From positions 1 to 60,859 of the IMG/VR virus record IMGVR_UViG_3300027896_000043: a stretch of 60,859 nt of DNA. One strand, 5' to 3'. Position 1 is the stretch's first letter. The number at the start of each line of letters is the position of its first letter. This document shows positions 7,257-16,890 of this stretch, piece by piece. Under the pieces are notes generated by a model. That model did no database searches and was not told where the DNA came from. It saw only the letters and a list, made by a program, of their open reading frames with translations. Made by a program: the position numbers and the translations under genes. The stretch comes from a virus.

Positions 7257-8345
7257 CCACAAGGACTACCCGGATTTTTTGAACCAGAGGGCCATGTTTA
7301 TGGTAAATCTGGAGAATTATATAGAAGTCAAACTTCACTATATATAAAAACTTCACATGACACATTAAACGTTGGATGGACATATATAACAGGATCATTG
7401 GTGTTCATTACTCCGACGCCTACTCCGACCGTTACTGCTACGCCTACACCAACAATAACTCCGACATTTACGCCGACACAAACATTGACGCCGACCGTAA
7501 ATCCGACGTCTACCCCGACTCCGACAATAACCCAAACTCCATCGTTTGCTGGATTATACGGAACATATTTTTCGAATACAACTTACGGCGGATCTAATTT
7601 TTATAACAATCCGTCTGTACCATCTATAAATTTTGATTATAGTACTCCAGCAGGTCCGCCCGGGGTTCCTGATCCAAATTCGTGGTCCGTAATATTTTCC
7701 GGTTCAATATTCGTAGCATCTACAGATAATTATGACTTTCAATTTACATCGGATGACCGTGGTAATTTATTCATCGATGGATCCGAATTAATAGCCGAAA
7801 CTTCTACCGGAACAGCAACCAATATATTATTGTCTGTCGGTTGGCACTCATTTGGATTTAAATTTAAACAATTGACGGCTGGTCACGCTGCAAGTACAAT
7901 AAATTGGAAAAAAACATCGGGGGTAGTATATTCGGTTATTACACAATTTGGAAATCCGTATGGTCCAATTACGCCAGCAATAACTCCGACACCGACGCCG
8001 GCAATTACAACAACTCCGACACCGACAATTACAGCAACTCCAACTATAGTATGTGATTTATATTCCGTGTGGCCAGAATCTATGTACACTAATCCACCAT
8101 TCAATACTGTTATCTTATATCAAGCAGGCGTTTCTTATATAGATTGCGCTGGTTCTGCTGCCACTGCTGGGTGTGGATATACGGTACCGGGTGGTGGTAC
8201 GCCGTGTGACGGATTGGCTATATGCGTACATCCCGGTACTACACCGGTCGTAACTCTCGGCGGAATCACGTTAAGTTCAACGTGTACTGGAAATCCACAT
8301 CCAATAGAACACGTTGGCGAACACCCAACGTGGACACTTGGATAA
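7254..8345 (+). CDS. PA14-domain adhesin with Thr/Pro linkers
   Basis: A 363-residue protein. Residues about 1-50 form a short beta domain. Two Thr-Pro repeat linkers (about 53-97 and 240-264) flank a PA14-type beta domain at about 100-235. PA14 marks include a GLYGTYFSNTTYGG start, the central FTSDDRGNLFIDG and GWHSFGFKFKQ. PA14 domains bind glycans in many adhesins and hydrolases. The C-terminal domain has six cysteines (CDLYS, DCAGSA, GCGYTV, PCDGLAICVH, STCTG) that could form disulfides or bind metal. With the flanking fibre gene it probably belongs to a host-recognition appendage. Confidence 0.75.
   Translation: MPQGLPGFFEPEGHVYGKSGELYRSQTSLYIKTSHDTLNVGWTYITGSLVFITPTPTPTVTATPTPTITPTFTPTQTLTPTVNPTSTPTPTITQTPSFAGLYGTYFSNTTYGGSNFYNNPSVPSINFDYSTPAGPPGVPDPNSWSVIFSGSIFVASTDNYDFQFTSDDRGNLFIDGSELIAETSTGTATNILLSVGWHSFGFKFKQLTAGHAASTINWKKTSGVVYSVITQFGNPYGPITPAITPTPTPAITTTPTPTITATPTIVCDLYSVWPESMYTNPPFNTVILYQAGVSYIDCAGSAATAGCGYTVPGGGTPCDGLAICVHPGTTPVVTLGGITLSSTCTGNPHPIEHVGEHPTWTLG
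7410..7544 (+). repeat. Thr-Pro coding repeat tract 1
   Basis: Degenerate tandem ACX-CCX codons encode alternating Thr/Pro with occasional Val, Ile, Phe and Gln. The DNA is imperfectly repetitive and could vary in length by slippage. The protein stretch is probably an extended linker and a potential O-glycosylation target; four glycosyltransferase genes follow. Confidence 0.75.
7971..8045 (+). repeat. Thr-Pro coding repeat tract 2
   Basis: A second Thr/Pro tract joins the PA14-like domain to the cysteine-rich C-terminal domain. It has the same codon style (ACTCCGACACCGACG) as tract 1. Confidence 0.75.
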
Positions 8346-8445
8346 TTTCACATGATCCGGTAGATTTTCGGATACGAAATACAACGATAATTCGTAAGCC
8401 ACCAATTGGATAAAGATCAAGGAGTAGTTCGCTGGATAATAATTT

Positions 8446-9741
8446 ATGTCAAAAATATTCATTCAAATCGCAGCATATCGCGATCCACTATTAGTTCCTA
8501 CAATAAAAGATTGTATAGATAATGCGGATCATCCAGAAAATCTCCATTTTTGTATTGCTTGGCAACATGGACCGGACGATACATTGGGAGAATTTACCAC
8601 CGATCCACGTATAACTGTAATTGATATTCCATATCAGAAAAGTAAGGGTGCATGTTGGGCACGAAACCAAATACAACAACGATACAATGGAGAAGAATAT
8701 ACCTTGCAATTAGATTCACACCACCGATTCGCGAAGCATTGGGACGTGGAATGTATTGGTATGTTGAATCAATTAAAATCGGAAGGACACGCTAAACCTT
8801 TACTGACGAGTTACATTCCTTCATTTGATCCAGAAAATGATCCAGCTGCAAGAATTCAAATTCCATGGAAAATGGATTTTGATCGATTTATTCCAGAAGG
8901 TGCTATTTTCTTTTTACCAGCATCAATCGACGAGTATAAAACGTTGACATCTCCTGTTCCGGCAAGATTTTATTCTGCTCATTTTTGTTTCACACTTGGA
9001 CAATTCTGCACAGAAGTTCAACATGATCCAAATTATTATTTTCATGGCGAAGAAATCAGTGTTGCTGTCAGAGCATTCACACATGGATATGATTTATTTC
9101 ATCCACATAAAGTACTAGCGTGGCATGAATATACACGTAAAGGGCGAAGCAAACATTGGGACGATCATACCGGAGCAACAAAGAATCAACACGACGACAA
9201 TAAAGATTGGGGACAAAGAAATTCCGACTGTCACAAAAGAAATAGATGTCTATTTTCAATGGACGGAGAAAAATATGAATCTATTGACTGGGGGAAATAT
9301 GGATTTGGAAATGTAAGAACATTACGAGATTATGAAAAATATTCGGGCATCAATTTTAAAAAACGAGCAGTCCAAAAATATACAGTTGATAGACAATATC
9401 CACCAAATAAATTTTGGGAATATAAAACGGAAGACGACTGGGAAAAATCATTTTTATCAATTTTTAAACACTGCATAGATTTGCAGATCGACAAATTTAA
9501 ACTTACCGATTATGACTTCTGGTGTGTGGCGTTCGAAAAGTCGGACGGAAGTTTAATCAAACGAATGGACGCGAATGAGACCGAAATTTCTCAATTATTA
9601 TCCGATGCTAGAAATCCGGCAGGAGATAAATACATAAAACTTTGGCGAGAATTTACAAGCGAAGAAAAACCGCACCATTGGGTAGTTTGGCCACACAGCA
9701 AGTCCATTGGTTGGGGAGAAAGAATCACTGGAAATTTATGA
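8446..9741 (+). CDS. GlcNAc-type glycosyltransferase (GT60-like) with extra C-terminal domain
   Basis: A 431-residue protein. The first 270 residues match the GlcNAc-transferase family related to Skp1 hydroxyproline GlcNAc transferase. Supporting motifs are IFIQIAAYRDPLLVPTIKDC at the start, GACWARNQIQQRY, the DXD-like DSHHRF at about residue 90, and HGEEISVAVRAFTHGYDLF. The last 120 residues are an unassigned domain rich in Trp (HHWVVWPHSKSIGWGER). It heads a four-gene run joined by ATGA or 8-nt overlaps. The likely substrate is a phage structural protein, perhaps the Thr/Pro linkers upstream, which is inference. Confidence 0.8.
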   Translation: MSKIFIQIAAYRDPLLVPTIKDCIDNADHPENLHFCIAWQHGPDDTLGEFTTDPRITVIDIPYQKSKGACWARNQIQQRYNGEEYTLQLDSHHRFAKHWDVECIGMLNQLKSEGHAKPLLTSYIPSFDPENDPAARIQIPWKMDFDRFIPEGAIFFLPASIDEYKTLTSPVPARFYSAHFCFTLGQFCTEVQHDPNYYFHGEEISVAVRAFTHGYDLFHPHKVLAWHEYTRKGRSKHWDDHTGATKNQHDDNKDWGQRNSDCHKRNRCLFSMDGEKYESIDWGKYGFGNVRTLRDYEKYSGINFKKRAVQKYTVDRQYPPNKFWEYKTEDDWEKSFLSIFKHCIDLQIDKFKLTDYDFWCVAFEKSDGSLIKRMDANETEISQLLSDARNPAGDKYIKLWREFTSEEKPHHWVVWPHSKSIGWGERITGNL

Positions 9742-11465
9742 TTGATAAATGTTTTTATATTAATCTGGATAGACGAGTTGACCGACGAAAATACATCGAA
9801 TCCGAGTTAAGTAAAAGTAAAATTTTATCATCAATTTGTAGTAGATTTTCGGCAATTGATGGATCCCAAATTCATCCCAGATCAATTGAACATGGAATTT
9901 TAACTGAGAATGCAATCGATGATGTATTGCAAGAAACTACTCCATCGTGGGGATTGTCCATAACACAAGGTGGACTTGGTATAATATTAAGCTATTTAAA
10001 ACTGTTCAAATTGATTTCGGATAGTAATTCGCCGTGTGTAACCATTGAAGATGATGTGGAATTGGCAAATAATTTCGACGAAAAATTCACAAAAATTATA
10101 AACGATCTTCCTGTAGATTTTGATATTTGCTATTTAGGATATGGTGACACGAATATAGAGACTAGAAAATATTCTCCGATATTATCAATTCCAATCGGAA
10201 GAGTTGTATGTTTACCGGGACTAATAATTTCACCAAATGGAGCAAAAAAATTGTTATCTATATGCAAAAATTTAGATAATCAAATTGACACCGCAATTTC
10301 CACAAAATTCAATGAATTGAACGTGTTTGTCGTTAACGATCAAATTGTTAAAATAAAAAATGCATTATCATCCGATATCCAAGGAGATGTAAATTGTCGT
10401 AAAAAATATAAACGACAAAATTATATATTTTCTACGTTGGCAATTGGTGATATAGCAGTAAAAAACGCAACTCTATTGTCCCGAGACTTGAAATATTTCG
10501 ATCAAAAAATAATTGTTGTTACTGATAACCCGACACAATTTGAATCACAGTCAAATGTTATCGTGGTAGAACATCGGCCGAAAAAATTTTCATATAACGA
10601 TAAACTTATTTGTATACGAGAAGGACTGTCCCGAGAAGATGCTGTTGTATGCATAGATTCGGATTGTCGAATATTATATAAAACATTTAAAAATGCTACA
10701 TCAAAAATGTCATTGATAATTTCTCCGGGATTCCATCCGAGTTGGGATTGGGGAAAAATATGCCGGCCGGGAAATAAATTTTTTAATAGCGAAGATGTTA
10801 CCGGTAGAGTTTCTGGATATGGAGAATTGGCATTGAAATTGTGCACGAAACTCGATATAAATTATTTAGAATCATATCATTATCAGGAAGGAATAGTTGT
10901 CGTGTGCAAAGATGGGGGAAAAGAAACTACGTTTATTGACACGTGGTCTGTATTAGCAACCAATTTAGATAATCATGAAGTCATAAATAACTCCTCGCGA
11001 ATTGGTATCGGAGAAGGTAATTTAATTGGATTGGCATTAACAAAAAGTGGTATGAAAATAAATTCCACCGAAATATGTAACATATTGGGGGAAAATATTA
11101 AATATAATTTTTATGGATCTAACCGAGAAGATCAATTACGAAAATTTCTAGATAGAAAAATTGTCCAATCTTCTACTATACAAGACATATTATCAAAAAC
11201 TATATATGTCGAATTTAATTCCGTAACCGTTAAATTAGAATTTACCGTTGGAGACTTGGATGATGTAACGCGAATTTTAACGTATAAATGGAATCAAAAT
11301 AATGTAGTAGAATTTTTGGACCACGAATTTAATGTCAACGGAAATATATTTCATTTCCAAAGCGATAAAACGGGAGAATTTTACTTTAAAAAATCAGAAG
11401 AATTAAAAATATATCATACATATTGTTGGTACGGAAACGTTAATTGGAAATTAATACATGAATAA
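9738..11465 (+). CDS. Two-headed glycosyltransferase: GT25-like plus GT8-like domain
   Basis: Start placed at ATG 9738, overlapping the previous stop as ATGA; an earlier in-frame ATG at 9642 would lie deep in the upstream gene. The product is 575 residues. Residues 1-220 are GT25-like (FYINLDRRVDRRKYIESEL, later CVTIEDDVELA at about 100). Residues about 230-480 are a second nucleotide-sugar transferase domain with CIDSDCRI at about 305 and GIGEGNLIGLAL, homologous to the next gene product. Residues about 485-575 form a beta domain with FHFQSDKTGEFYF and HTYCWYGNVNWK that recurs in the 12234-13334 protein. It probably glycosylates virion proteins or host glycans. Confidence 0.75.
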   Translation: MIDKCFYINLDRRVDRRKYIESELSKSKILSSICSRFSAIDGSQIHPRSIEHGILTENAIDDVLQETTPSWGLSITQGGLGIILSYLKLFKLISDSNSPCVTIEDDVELANNFDEKFTKIINDLPVDFDICYLGYGDTNIETRKYSPILSIPIGRVVCLPGLIISPNGAKKLLSICKNLDNQIDTAISTKFNELNVFVVNDQIVKIKNALSSDIQGDVNCRKKYKRQNYIFSTLAIGDIAVKNATLLSRDLKYFDQKIIVVTDNPTQFESQSNVIVVEHRPKKFSYNDKLICIREGLSREDAVVCIDSDCRILYKTFKNATSKMSLIISPGFHPSWDWGKICRPGNKFFNSEDVTGRVSGYGELALKLCTKLDINYLESYHYQEGIVVVCKDGGKETTFIDTWSVLATNLDNHEVINNSSRIGIGEGNLIGLALTKSGMKINSTEICNILGENIKYNFYGSNREDQLRKFLDRKIVQSSTIQDILSKTIYVEFNSVTVKLEFTVGDLDDVTRILTYKWNQNNVVEFLDHEFNVNGNIFHFQSDKTGEFYFKKSEELKIYHTYCWYGNVNWKLIHE

Positions 11466-12237
11466 TTCGTTTGCATTTTGTACAATAACATACGGAGATA
11501 AATATATCAGCCTAGGCGATGAGATTATAAATCAACTGACATCGCTTGGATATACATTTTATGTTTTGACGACCGACGTTGCTAGATATAAAAACAATAA
11601 AAACGTCATTGCAATTCAATATAACCATCCATATTTTTCATTTCATCAAAAACGGGTAATTGTTAGAGAATGTCTAAAGTCATTCGATTCTGCCATTTTC
11701 TTGGATGCTGACGTATTTTTATTAAATGAATCAATTGATCTATCTAATTTTTCCAATGCTTTACCCGGATTGCATATTTTTGCTACATTTGGAAATATTG
11801 GACATACGTTTTTAAATTCCGATATCAATAAATGTGAAAAATTAGAATATAGAAATACCAAATATGGAGAACGTGGCCGCAAAATATTGGAATCTCTAAA
11901 TCTCGACTATAAAAAAAATTATCACAATTTAAACGAGTTGGATTATTTGGAACATTATCTGGAGGGGAAATGGATTTTAAAAAAAGACGATGGAAAAGAA
12001 TTATTATTTTTAGATATTTGGGATTCTTTGGTTGATATCTGCGAAAAAATAGACATTGAACTTGGATTTTTTAATACTATAGGAGCGGGAGAAGGAGCAG
12101 TAATGTCGATTGCTGCACATAATTCAAATATAAAAATTTATTGTGGTGGAAATTTGACATATAGTATCAATACAAATTTCATATCAAATTATCGGGAGAA
12201 ATGCAACGGAACGAAACCTTGGAATATAGCTGGATGA
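11458..12237 (+). CDS. GT8-like glycosyltransferase
   Basis: A 259-residue single-domain protein homologous to the middle domain of the preceding gene. Both share a start of the type FxTxxxGD, FSxxxKxxxxRExL, a DXD (here FLDADVFL at about 80) and a GxGEGxxxxxA motif near the C-terminus. It has no signal peptide or membrane span. It overlaps both neighbours (8 nt and 4 nt). It probably acts on the same acceptor in sequence with the other transferases. Confidence 0.7.
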   Translation: MNNSFAFCTITYGDKYISLGDEIINQLTSLGYTFYVLTTDVARYKNNKNVIAIQYNHPYFSFHQKRVIVRECLKSFDSAIFLDADVFLLNESIDLSNFSNALPGLHIFATFGNIGHTFLNSDINKCEKLEYRNTKYGERGRKILESLNLDYKKNYHNLNELDYLEHYLEGKWILKKDDGKELLFLDIWDSLVDICEKIDIELGFFNTIGAGEGAVMSIAAHNSNIKIYCGGNLTYSINTNFISNYREKCNGTKPWNIAG

Positions 12238-13334
12238 ACATGAATAATATTGAAATACACACATTAATTTGCAAAAAAGATATCATACTTGCGATTAATA
12301 ATTTTAAATCGTTATGTAAATTTGAAGAATTTTCTTCAATTCCAATATTTTTGCACGATGATGGATCGTTGAATTTGACCGACAAAGAAATTTTATCATC
12401 GTCAATCGCAAATTCTACGATCATAGACCGGAAAATTGCGGACGTTGAAATTGCAAATCATTTATCTAAACACCCAATGTGTAATAAATTTCGCTTAATT
12501 GATAGTCACATTCATTTATGGCACAAAATTAAATTATTTGACTATTTCTTTTTCTCGAAAACCAAAAAAGTTCTGGGGATGGATACCGATCTATTATTCA
12601 TGCGAAAACCGGAAGAAGTGTTAAAATTTTTACGAGAAGATGTTCCATTTTATTTTCCAGACATTCAGAGTGCGTACTGTTTTAATGATCCAAAGACAGA
12701 AATTACAACAATTGATAAAGTTAATACCGGATTAATATATATTCCATCCGAAAAATTCTATAACCTAGATTCAATTGAACATGCGTTGACGAATTTATTA
12801 CGCGGAGATATAAATTATTTCCCGTCATGGATTGAACAGTCGGCATTTGCACACATGTTTCATGAAAACGGAAAATATAAAGTTTTGTCGCCGAGTAAGT
12901 ATAAAATTCCATATTTTCAGCAGGTTGACATTGAAACAATTGAATGTTTACATTTTGTTAGTTATCCCGCTGTACGAGAATTGTACGAAACATATACTAA
13001 ATATTTGAGTCTACATACCGGAAAAGAAACATATAATAAAAATTTCATCGTTGAATTTGATGGGAAACGTATTCCTCTTCAATTAACATTACGAAAAGAT
13101 GAAAATGCATATGTTTTTTCATACGTGTGGGACATCGCGTCCACAAATCAGCCAGCTTTGGATCATCATTTTAGATTAGAAATTCCAAACGTCGATTCCG
13201 TTGTGTATAAATTTCAATCAAATCGTACTGGCTTCTTTTTTATGAGTCCAACTACACAATCGATAACGGTTTTTCATACATATGATTGGTATGGTAAAAC
13301 CGATTGGAAAATTCTAGACATCATTCAAACGTAA
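12234..13334 (+). CDS. Glycosyltransferase with shared C-terminal beta domain
   Basis: Start at ATG 12234, overlapping the previous stop (ATGA). The product is 366 residues. A nucleotide-sugar transferase-like domain covers about 1-265, with KKVLGMDTDLLFMRKPEE giving a DTD metal site at about 117-119 and VNTGLIYIPSEKF. The final 95 residues repeat the C-terminal domain of the 9738-11465 protein: VEFDGKRIPLQLTL, YKFQSNRTGFFF and HTYDWYGKTDWK. This is a specific link between two otherwise different transferases and may be an acceptor- or complex-binding module. Confidence 0.7.
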   Translation: MNMNNIEIHTLICKKDIILAINNFKSLCKFEEFSSIPIFLHDDGSLNLTDKEILSSSIANSTIIDRKIADVEIANHLSKHPMCNKFRLIDSHIHLWHKIKLFDYFFFSKTKKVLGMDTDLLFMRKPEEVLKFLREDVPFYFPDIQSAYCFNDPKTEITTIDKVNTGLIYIPSEKFYNLDSIEHALTNLLRGDINYFPSWIEQSAFAHMFHENGKYKVLSPSKYKIPYFQQVDIETIECLHFVSYPAVRELYETYTKYLSLHTGKETYNKNFIVEFDGKRIPLQLTLRKDENAYVFSYVWDIASTNQPALDHHFRLEIPNVDSVVYKFQSNRTGFFFMSPTTQSITVFHTYDWYGKTDWKILDIIQT

Positions 13335-13343
13335 GCAAAATTG

Positions 13344-13371
13344 TTGACAGTTGGTTGGTTGTATGTATCAT
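13344..13371 (+). promoter_or_regulatory. Sigma70-like promoter TTGACA-N16-TATCAT
   Basis: TTGACA at 13344-13349 and TATCAT at 13366-13371. The ATG at 13380 lies 8 nt after the -10. The intervening sequence is a short GTTGGTTGGTTG repeat. Confidence 0.4.
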
Positions 13372-13379
13372 CCGTACAT

Positions 13380-14057
13380 ATGTCACGACCAAAAATTCAT
13401 TACGGCTCCGAATTAACAGAAACTCAAATTTCTGAAAATTATGAAATGTTTATTTCATATTTAAAAGAAGTTTTTTCCGGAAAGCGACTAGATGGCCTTC
13501 TTGAAATGTATAAAGAAGAAAATCTCGGAACTCAGTTAGCGTTGGCACCAGCTGCTGGCAAGGTTCATTTCCATTATGCTCACACTGGAGGGTACATTCA
13601 ACACATTTTTAATGTAGATCGAGCTTCTGCTGGCGCAATGAAATTATACGAAGCAATGTCTGGTACAATCGATTGGTCCGAGGAAGAACGTATATTTTCC
13701 GCATTACATCACGATTTGGGGAAATTGGGAGACGAAACTGGGCCATATTATGTTCCTCAGCACGAATCTTGGGCAATTGAAAAACGCGGAGAAGTTTTTA
13801 AACACAATTCGAAAAATCAATTTTGGAACGTTACCGATAGAGCATTGTACAATTTACAAAAATATGGAGTGGTAGTTACATGGAAGGAGACACTTGCAAT
13901 TAAGTTGTCTGATGGATTATATGACGAGAGTAATGCTACATATCTGAAGACATTCAATCCAGATAACGCACTCCGAACCAATCTACCATATATCATTCAT
14001 AGCGGAGATTTTCTTGCTTGCCACGCCGAATATGATCAATGGAAACGAGAACAATGA
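13380..14057 (+). CDS. HD-domain phosphohydrolase
   Basis: Start at ATG 13380 after the promoter-like pair; the in-frame TTG at 13341 would include the -35 sequence. The 225-residue product has a HD metal site. A first histidine pair lies in YAHTGGYIQHIFNV (about 65-78), HD in ALHHDLGKLGD (about 107-117), and a distal Asp in IKLSDGLYDES. HD proteins of this shape cleave nucleotides or RNA phosphodiesters. The specific substrate here cannot be told. It is followed by an ATGA-coupled 55-aa gene. Confidence 0.8.
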   Translation: MSRPKIHYGSELTETQISENYEMFISYLKEVFSGKRLDGLLEMYKEENLGTQLALAPAAGKVHFHYAHTGGYIQHIFNVDRASAGAMKLYEAMSGTIDWSEEERIFSALHHDLGKLGDETGPYYVPQHESWAIEKRGEVFKHNSKNQFWNVTDRALYNLQKYGVVVTWKETLAIKLSDGLYDESNATYLKTFNPDNALRTNLPYIIHSGDFLACHAEYDQWKREQ

Positions 14058-14221
14058 ATATCCAATTAGAAACTCGGGAATTTGATCTAACCGAAAAGTC
14101 CAAAAAAATTGAAGATGGTTGGACAATTGGCAAATCACAAGAAATTCAATTGTGGTTTAATTTTTTTGAGACATCGAATGACAATATGTCCAATTCGGAT
14201 GAGACAAATCGTCACAGTTAA
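14054..14221 (+). CDS. Small hypothetical protein, 55 aa
   Basis: Start ATG 14054 overlaps the HD gene stop (ATGA), which supports the call. The 55-residue product is MNIQLETREFDLTEKSKKIE followed by a DGWTIGKSQEIQLWFNFFE segment and a polar Asn/Ser tail. No family recognised. The 130 nt after it up to Hsp20 contain no obvious hairpin. Confidence 0.5.
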   Translation: MNIQLETREFDLTEKSKKIEDGWTIGKSQEIQLWFNFFETSNDNMSNSDETNRHS

Positions 14222-14351
14222 AATATAAACAATTTAAATAACTTATTCATGTTCAATGTATTACGTTAATTAATGCCGTGGTATGAAAAATGAATATAAC
14301 AATTTCATTGGTGCTCAAATCCGAGGCCAATAACAAGAAAGAACAAAACAT

Positions 14352-14768
14352 ATGACATGGCTAACAACAAATGGTAATATTGATGAAATTAATCGGTGGC
14401 TTTCATCGGCTCACCGAGATCTGGAAAAATTCGGAGGAAATTATAGTGGTTATCCTCGGGTTGATGTTATAGAATATTCAGATAAAATAACATTGGAAGC
14501 TGAATTACACGGGCTAGAACGTGGAGATGTGAGCGTCGAAGTAAATAATAACATATTATCCGTCCGGGGAGGTAGAAAAACAAAAGAACTCCCCAAGGAT
14601 GGAAAATATCTATATAAAGAAATTAAGAGGTCCTCATTTGAACGAACGTGGGATCTAGACAACACAATCGATCAATTGAAAATTACCGCAACATTTGAAA
14701 ACGGAAAACTTTTAGTTGTACTACCAAAAGCAACGGAAAAGAAACCGACCAAAATTAAGGTGCTTTAA
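14352..14768 (+). CDS. hsp20: Small heat-shock protein Hsp20
   Basis: A 138-residue alpha-crystallin-type chaperone. The conserved beta-sandwich runs from about YPRVDVIEYSDKITLEAELHG to FENGKLLVVLPKA, with NILSVRGGRK in the middle and the terminal IKVL giving the I-X-I/V-like tail used for oligomer assembly. Hsp20 proteins hold unfolded proteins without ATP and pass them to DnaK, which is encoded next. Hsp20 is a common gene in T4-like aquatic phages. A terminator follows at 14786-14822, so hsp20 and dnaK are probably separate transcripts. Confidence 0.93.
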   Translation: MTWLTTNGNIDEINRWLSSAHRDLEKFGGNYSGYPRVDVIEYSDKITLEAELHGLERGDVSVEVNNNILSVRGGRKTKELPKDGKYLYKEIKRSSFERTWDLDNTIDQLKITATFENGKLLVVLPKATEKKPTKIKVL

Positions 14769-14785
14769 CAATTGATCACGAGAAC

Positions 14786-14822
14786 TCTCCCATTGGATAA
14801 ACGTCCGATGGGAGAAGTTTTT
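14786..14822 (+). terminator. Rho-independent terminator
   Basis: A 12-bp stem TCTCCCATTGGA/TCCGATGGGAGA (one G-T wobble) with a 6-nt loop is followed by AGTTTTT, directly downstream of hsp20. Confidence 0.8.
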
Positions 14823-14829
14823 GTTGAGA

Positions 14830-14864
14830 TTGACTTCATTGGATAGAACGTGTGAAATTTCACA
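14830..14864 (+). promoter_or_regulatory. Promoter-like region with palindromic operator candidate
   Basis: TTGACT (14830-14835), 17 nt, then TGAAAT (14853-14858). The -10 lies inside a perfect 14-bp palindrome TGTGAAATTTCACA at 14851-14864, a good shape for a dimeric regulator site upstream of dnaK. The ATG is 79 nt further on, so unlike other genes here this mRNA would have a leader. Confidence 0.4.
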
Positions 14865-14943
14865 AAAAACAAATCACCAAAATAGATAATATTAAATAAC
14901 AGTTTTCAGCGAAAAAATATAAAGATATATCATAGAAAGAAAT

Positions 14944-16797
14944 ATGACAAAAACAAATACTAAATATGTGCTAGGAATTGATCTTGGTACAACTAATTCA
15001 TGTTCCGCAATTTATCAAAACGGCGAACCAGTTGTTATCACAAACGCTGAAGGTAGTAGAACTACCCCATCAATTGTAGCATTTACTAAAACTGGAGAAC
15101 GCGTCGTTGGACAAGCCGCAAAGCGGCAATCCGTTACAAATCCAAAAAATACCATATCTTCGGTAAAACGGTTGATTGGTCGCAAGTTTTCCGAGGTTCA
15201 GAATGAGATCAAGTCATTACCATATCTAGTAATCGAGGGTCCAAATGGAGACGCATGGGTATCAGTTATAGTGAACGGAAAGGAAGAGAGATTTGCCCCG
15301 CAGCAGATTTCAGCGTTCATTCTTGGAAAGCTCAAGACCGACGCTGAAGCTTTCCTCGGCGAATCAGTAACCCAAGCAGTCATAACTGTTCCTGCATATT
15401 TCAATGACGCACAACGCCAAGCCACAAAAGATGCCGGAGCTATCGCGGGTCTAAATGTTCTTCGCATTGTTAACGAACCAACGGCAGCTGCATTGGCATA
15501 TGGATTGGATCGTAAGAAGGACGAAAAAGTCGCGGTGTTTGATTTAGGCGGAGGCACATTCGACTGTACTGTACTCGAAATTGGAGAGGGAGTGTTCGAA
15601 GTGAAAAGTACAAATGGAGACACACATCTTGGTGGCGACGATTGGGATCAAGCTCTCGTAAAATACATGATAGATACATTTAAACAACGAGAGGGAGTCG
15701 ATCTGTCAACGGATTCTATGGCGTTGCAGCGTATTCGAGAGGAAGCTGAAAAATCTAAGATAGCACTATCATCATCTCAACAATATGATGTTAATTTGCC
15801 ATTCATAACTGCAACGGCCGATGGACCAAAACACTTTAATGTTTCGTTGACGAGAGCTAAATTAGAACAAATATGTGACGGATTGTTTGAGAAATTACGT
15901 CAACCATACGAAAACTGCTTACGTGATGCCGGGATCGCCGCAGCCGAATTAGATGAACTCGTGTTGGTCGGTGGTATGACGCGTATGCCAAGAATCGTAG
16001 AAATTGCCAAGAAGTTTGCGAACAGAACTCCACATCAAGGCGTCAATCCAGATGAAGTAGTCGCAGTTGGTGCGGCGGTTCAAGGTGGAGTATTAAAAGG
16101 TGAAGTTAGCGATCTACTTCTATTGGACGTTACTCCTTTAACATTATCAATCGAAACCGCGGGCGGAATTTCCACGCCAATGATTCCACGTAACACGACA
16201 ATCCCAACCAAGAAGTCACAAACATTTTCGACATATTCAGATAGTCAACCGAAGGTCGAAATTATTGTATTACAAGGGGAACGTCCGTTGGCAAGTGGAA
16301 ATAAAACGTTGGGTAGATTTATGTTAGAAGGCATTCCACCAGCTCCCCGTGGAACTCCACAAATTGAAGTATCATTTGATATTGACGCAAATGGTATTTT
16401 ACACGTATCAGCAAAAGACATGGGAACCGGAAAAGAACAATCGGTTCGTATAACAAACTCATCCGGGCTAAGTAAGGATGAAATTGAACAGATGAAACGT
16501 GACGCAGAATTAAATGCAGACAAGGATAAAATTATTGCCGAGGGTAAAGAAGTTAAAAATCAATTGGATGGACTGATTTATCGATGGGAAAAACTTATAT
16601 CAGACGAAAAAACCGAAGAAAGTTTGAAAGCCCAAATTCAGATGGCAATAGATTCAGCGAAGAAAGTTTTGGAAACTGATGATTTAGAACAGATGAAGAA
16701 AACGGTTGTAGAATTAAATAAACTGGGAGAAACGTTCTACCAAAAATCGAAACAAAAAGATCCGAATATTATTGACGCGGAGTTCAGTAAGGAGTAA
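14944..16797 (+). CDS. dnaK: Hsp70 chaperone DnaK
   Basis: A 617-residue, full-length DnaK. The nucleotide-binding domain has [10 protein letters not shown] (about 10-19), [27 protein letters not shown] (about 198) and LVGGMTRMP (about 342). The substrate-binding domain has [18 protein letters not shown] and [16 protein letters not shown] helical lid follows, and the end IIDAEFSKE resembles the C-terminus of bacterial DnaK. All ATPase motifs are intact. No DnaJ or GrpE is encoded in the window, so host co-chaperones would be needed. GC-richer codons in parts suggest later acquisition than its neighbours. Full-length DnaK is unusual in phages. Confidence 0.96.
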   Translation: MTKTNTKYVLGIDLGTTNSCSAIYQNGEPVVITNAEGSRTTPSIVAFTKTGERVVGQAAKRQSVTNPKNTISSVKRLIGRKFSEVQNEIKSLPYLVIEGPNGDAWVSVIVNGKEERFAPQQISAFILGKLKTDAEAFLGESVTQAVITVPAYFNDAQRQATKDAGAIAGLNVLRIVNEPTAAALAYGLDRKKDEKVAVFDLGGGTFDCTVLEIGEGVFEVKSTNGDTHLGGDDWDQALVKYMIDTFKQREGVDLSTDSMALQRIREEAEKSKIALSSSQQYDVNLPFITATADGPKHFNVSLTRAKLEQICDGLFEKLRQPYENCLRDAGIAAAELDELVLVGGMTRMPRIVEIAKKFANRTPHQGVNPDEVVAVGAAVQGGVLKGEVSDLLLLDVTPLTLSIETAGGISTPMIPRNTTIPTKKSQTFSTYSDSQPKVEIIVLQGERPLASGNKTLGRFMLEGIPPAPRGTPQIEVSFDIDANGILHVSAKDMGTGKEQSVRITNSSGLSKDEIEQMKRDAELNADKDKIIAEGKEVKNQLDGLIYRWEKLISDEKTEESLKAQIQMAIDSAKKVLETDDLEQMKKTVVELNKLGETFYQKSKQKDPNIIDAEFSKE

Positions 16798-16890
16798 TCT
16801 ACGAACGGTTTCAAATGATTGGGTTGTTGAGTTGATCGGTTGTCCAACCATAAAATGGACTGGTGGAGGGGAATTGGGATTCCCCCATGA

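Noticed and set aside
15198-15623. Minus-strand ORF of 141 codons inside dnaK
   Set aside because: It is the antisense shadow of a conserved gene and has no recognisable domain.
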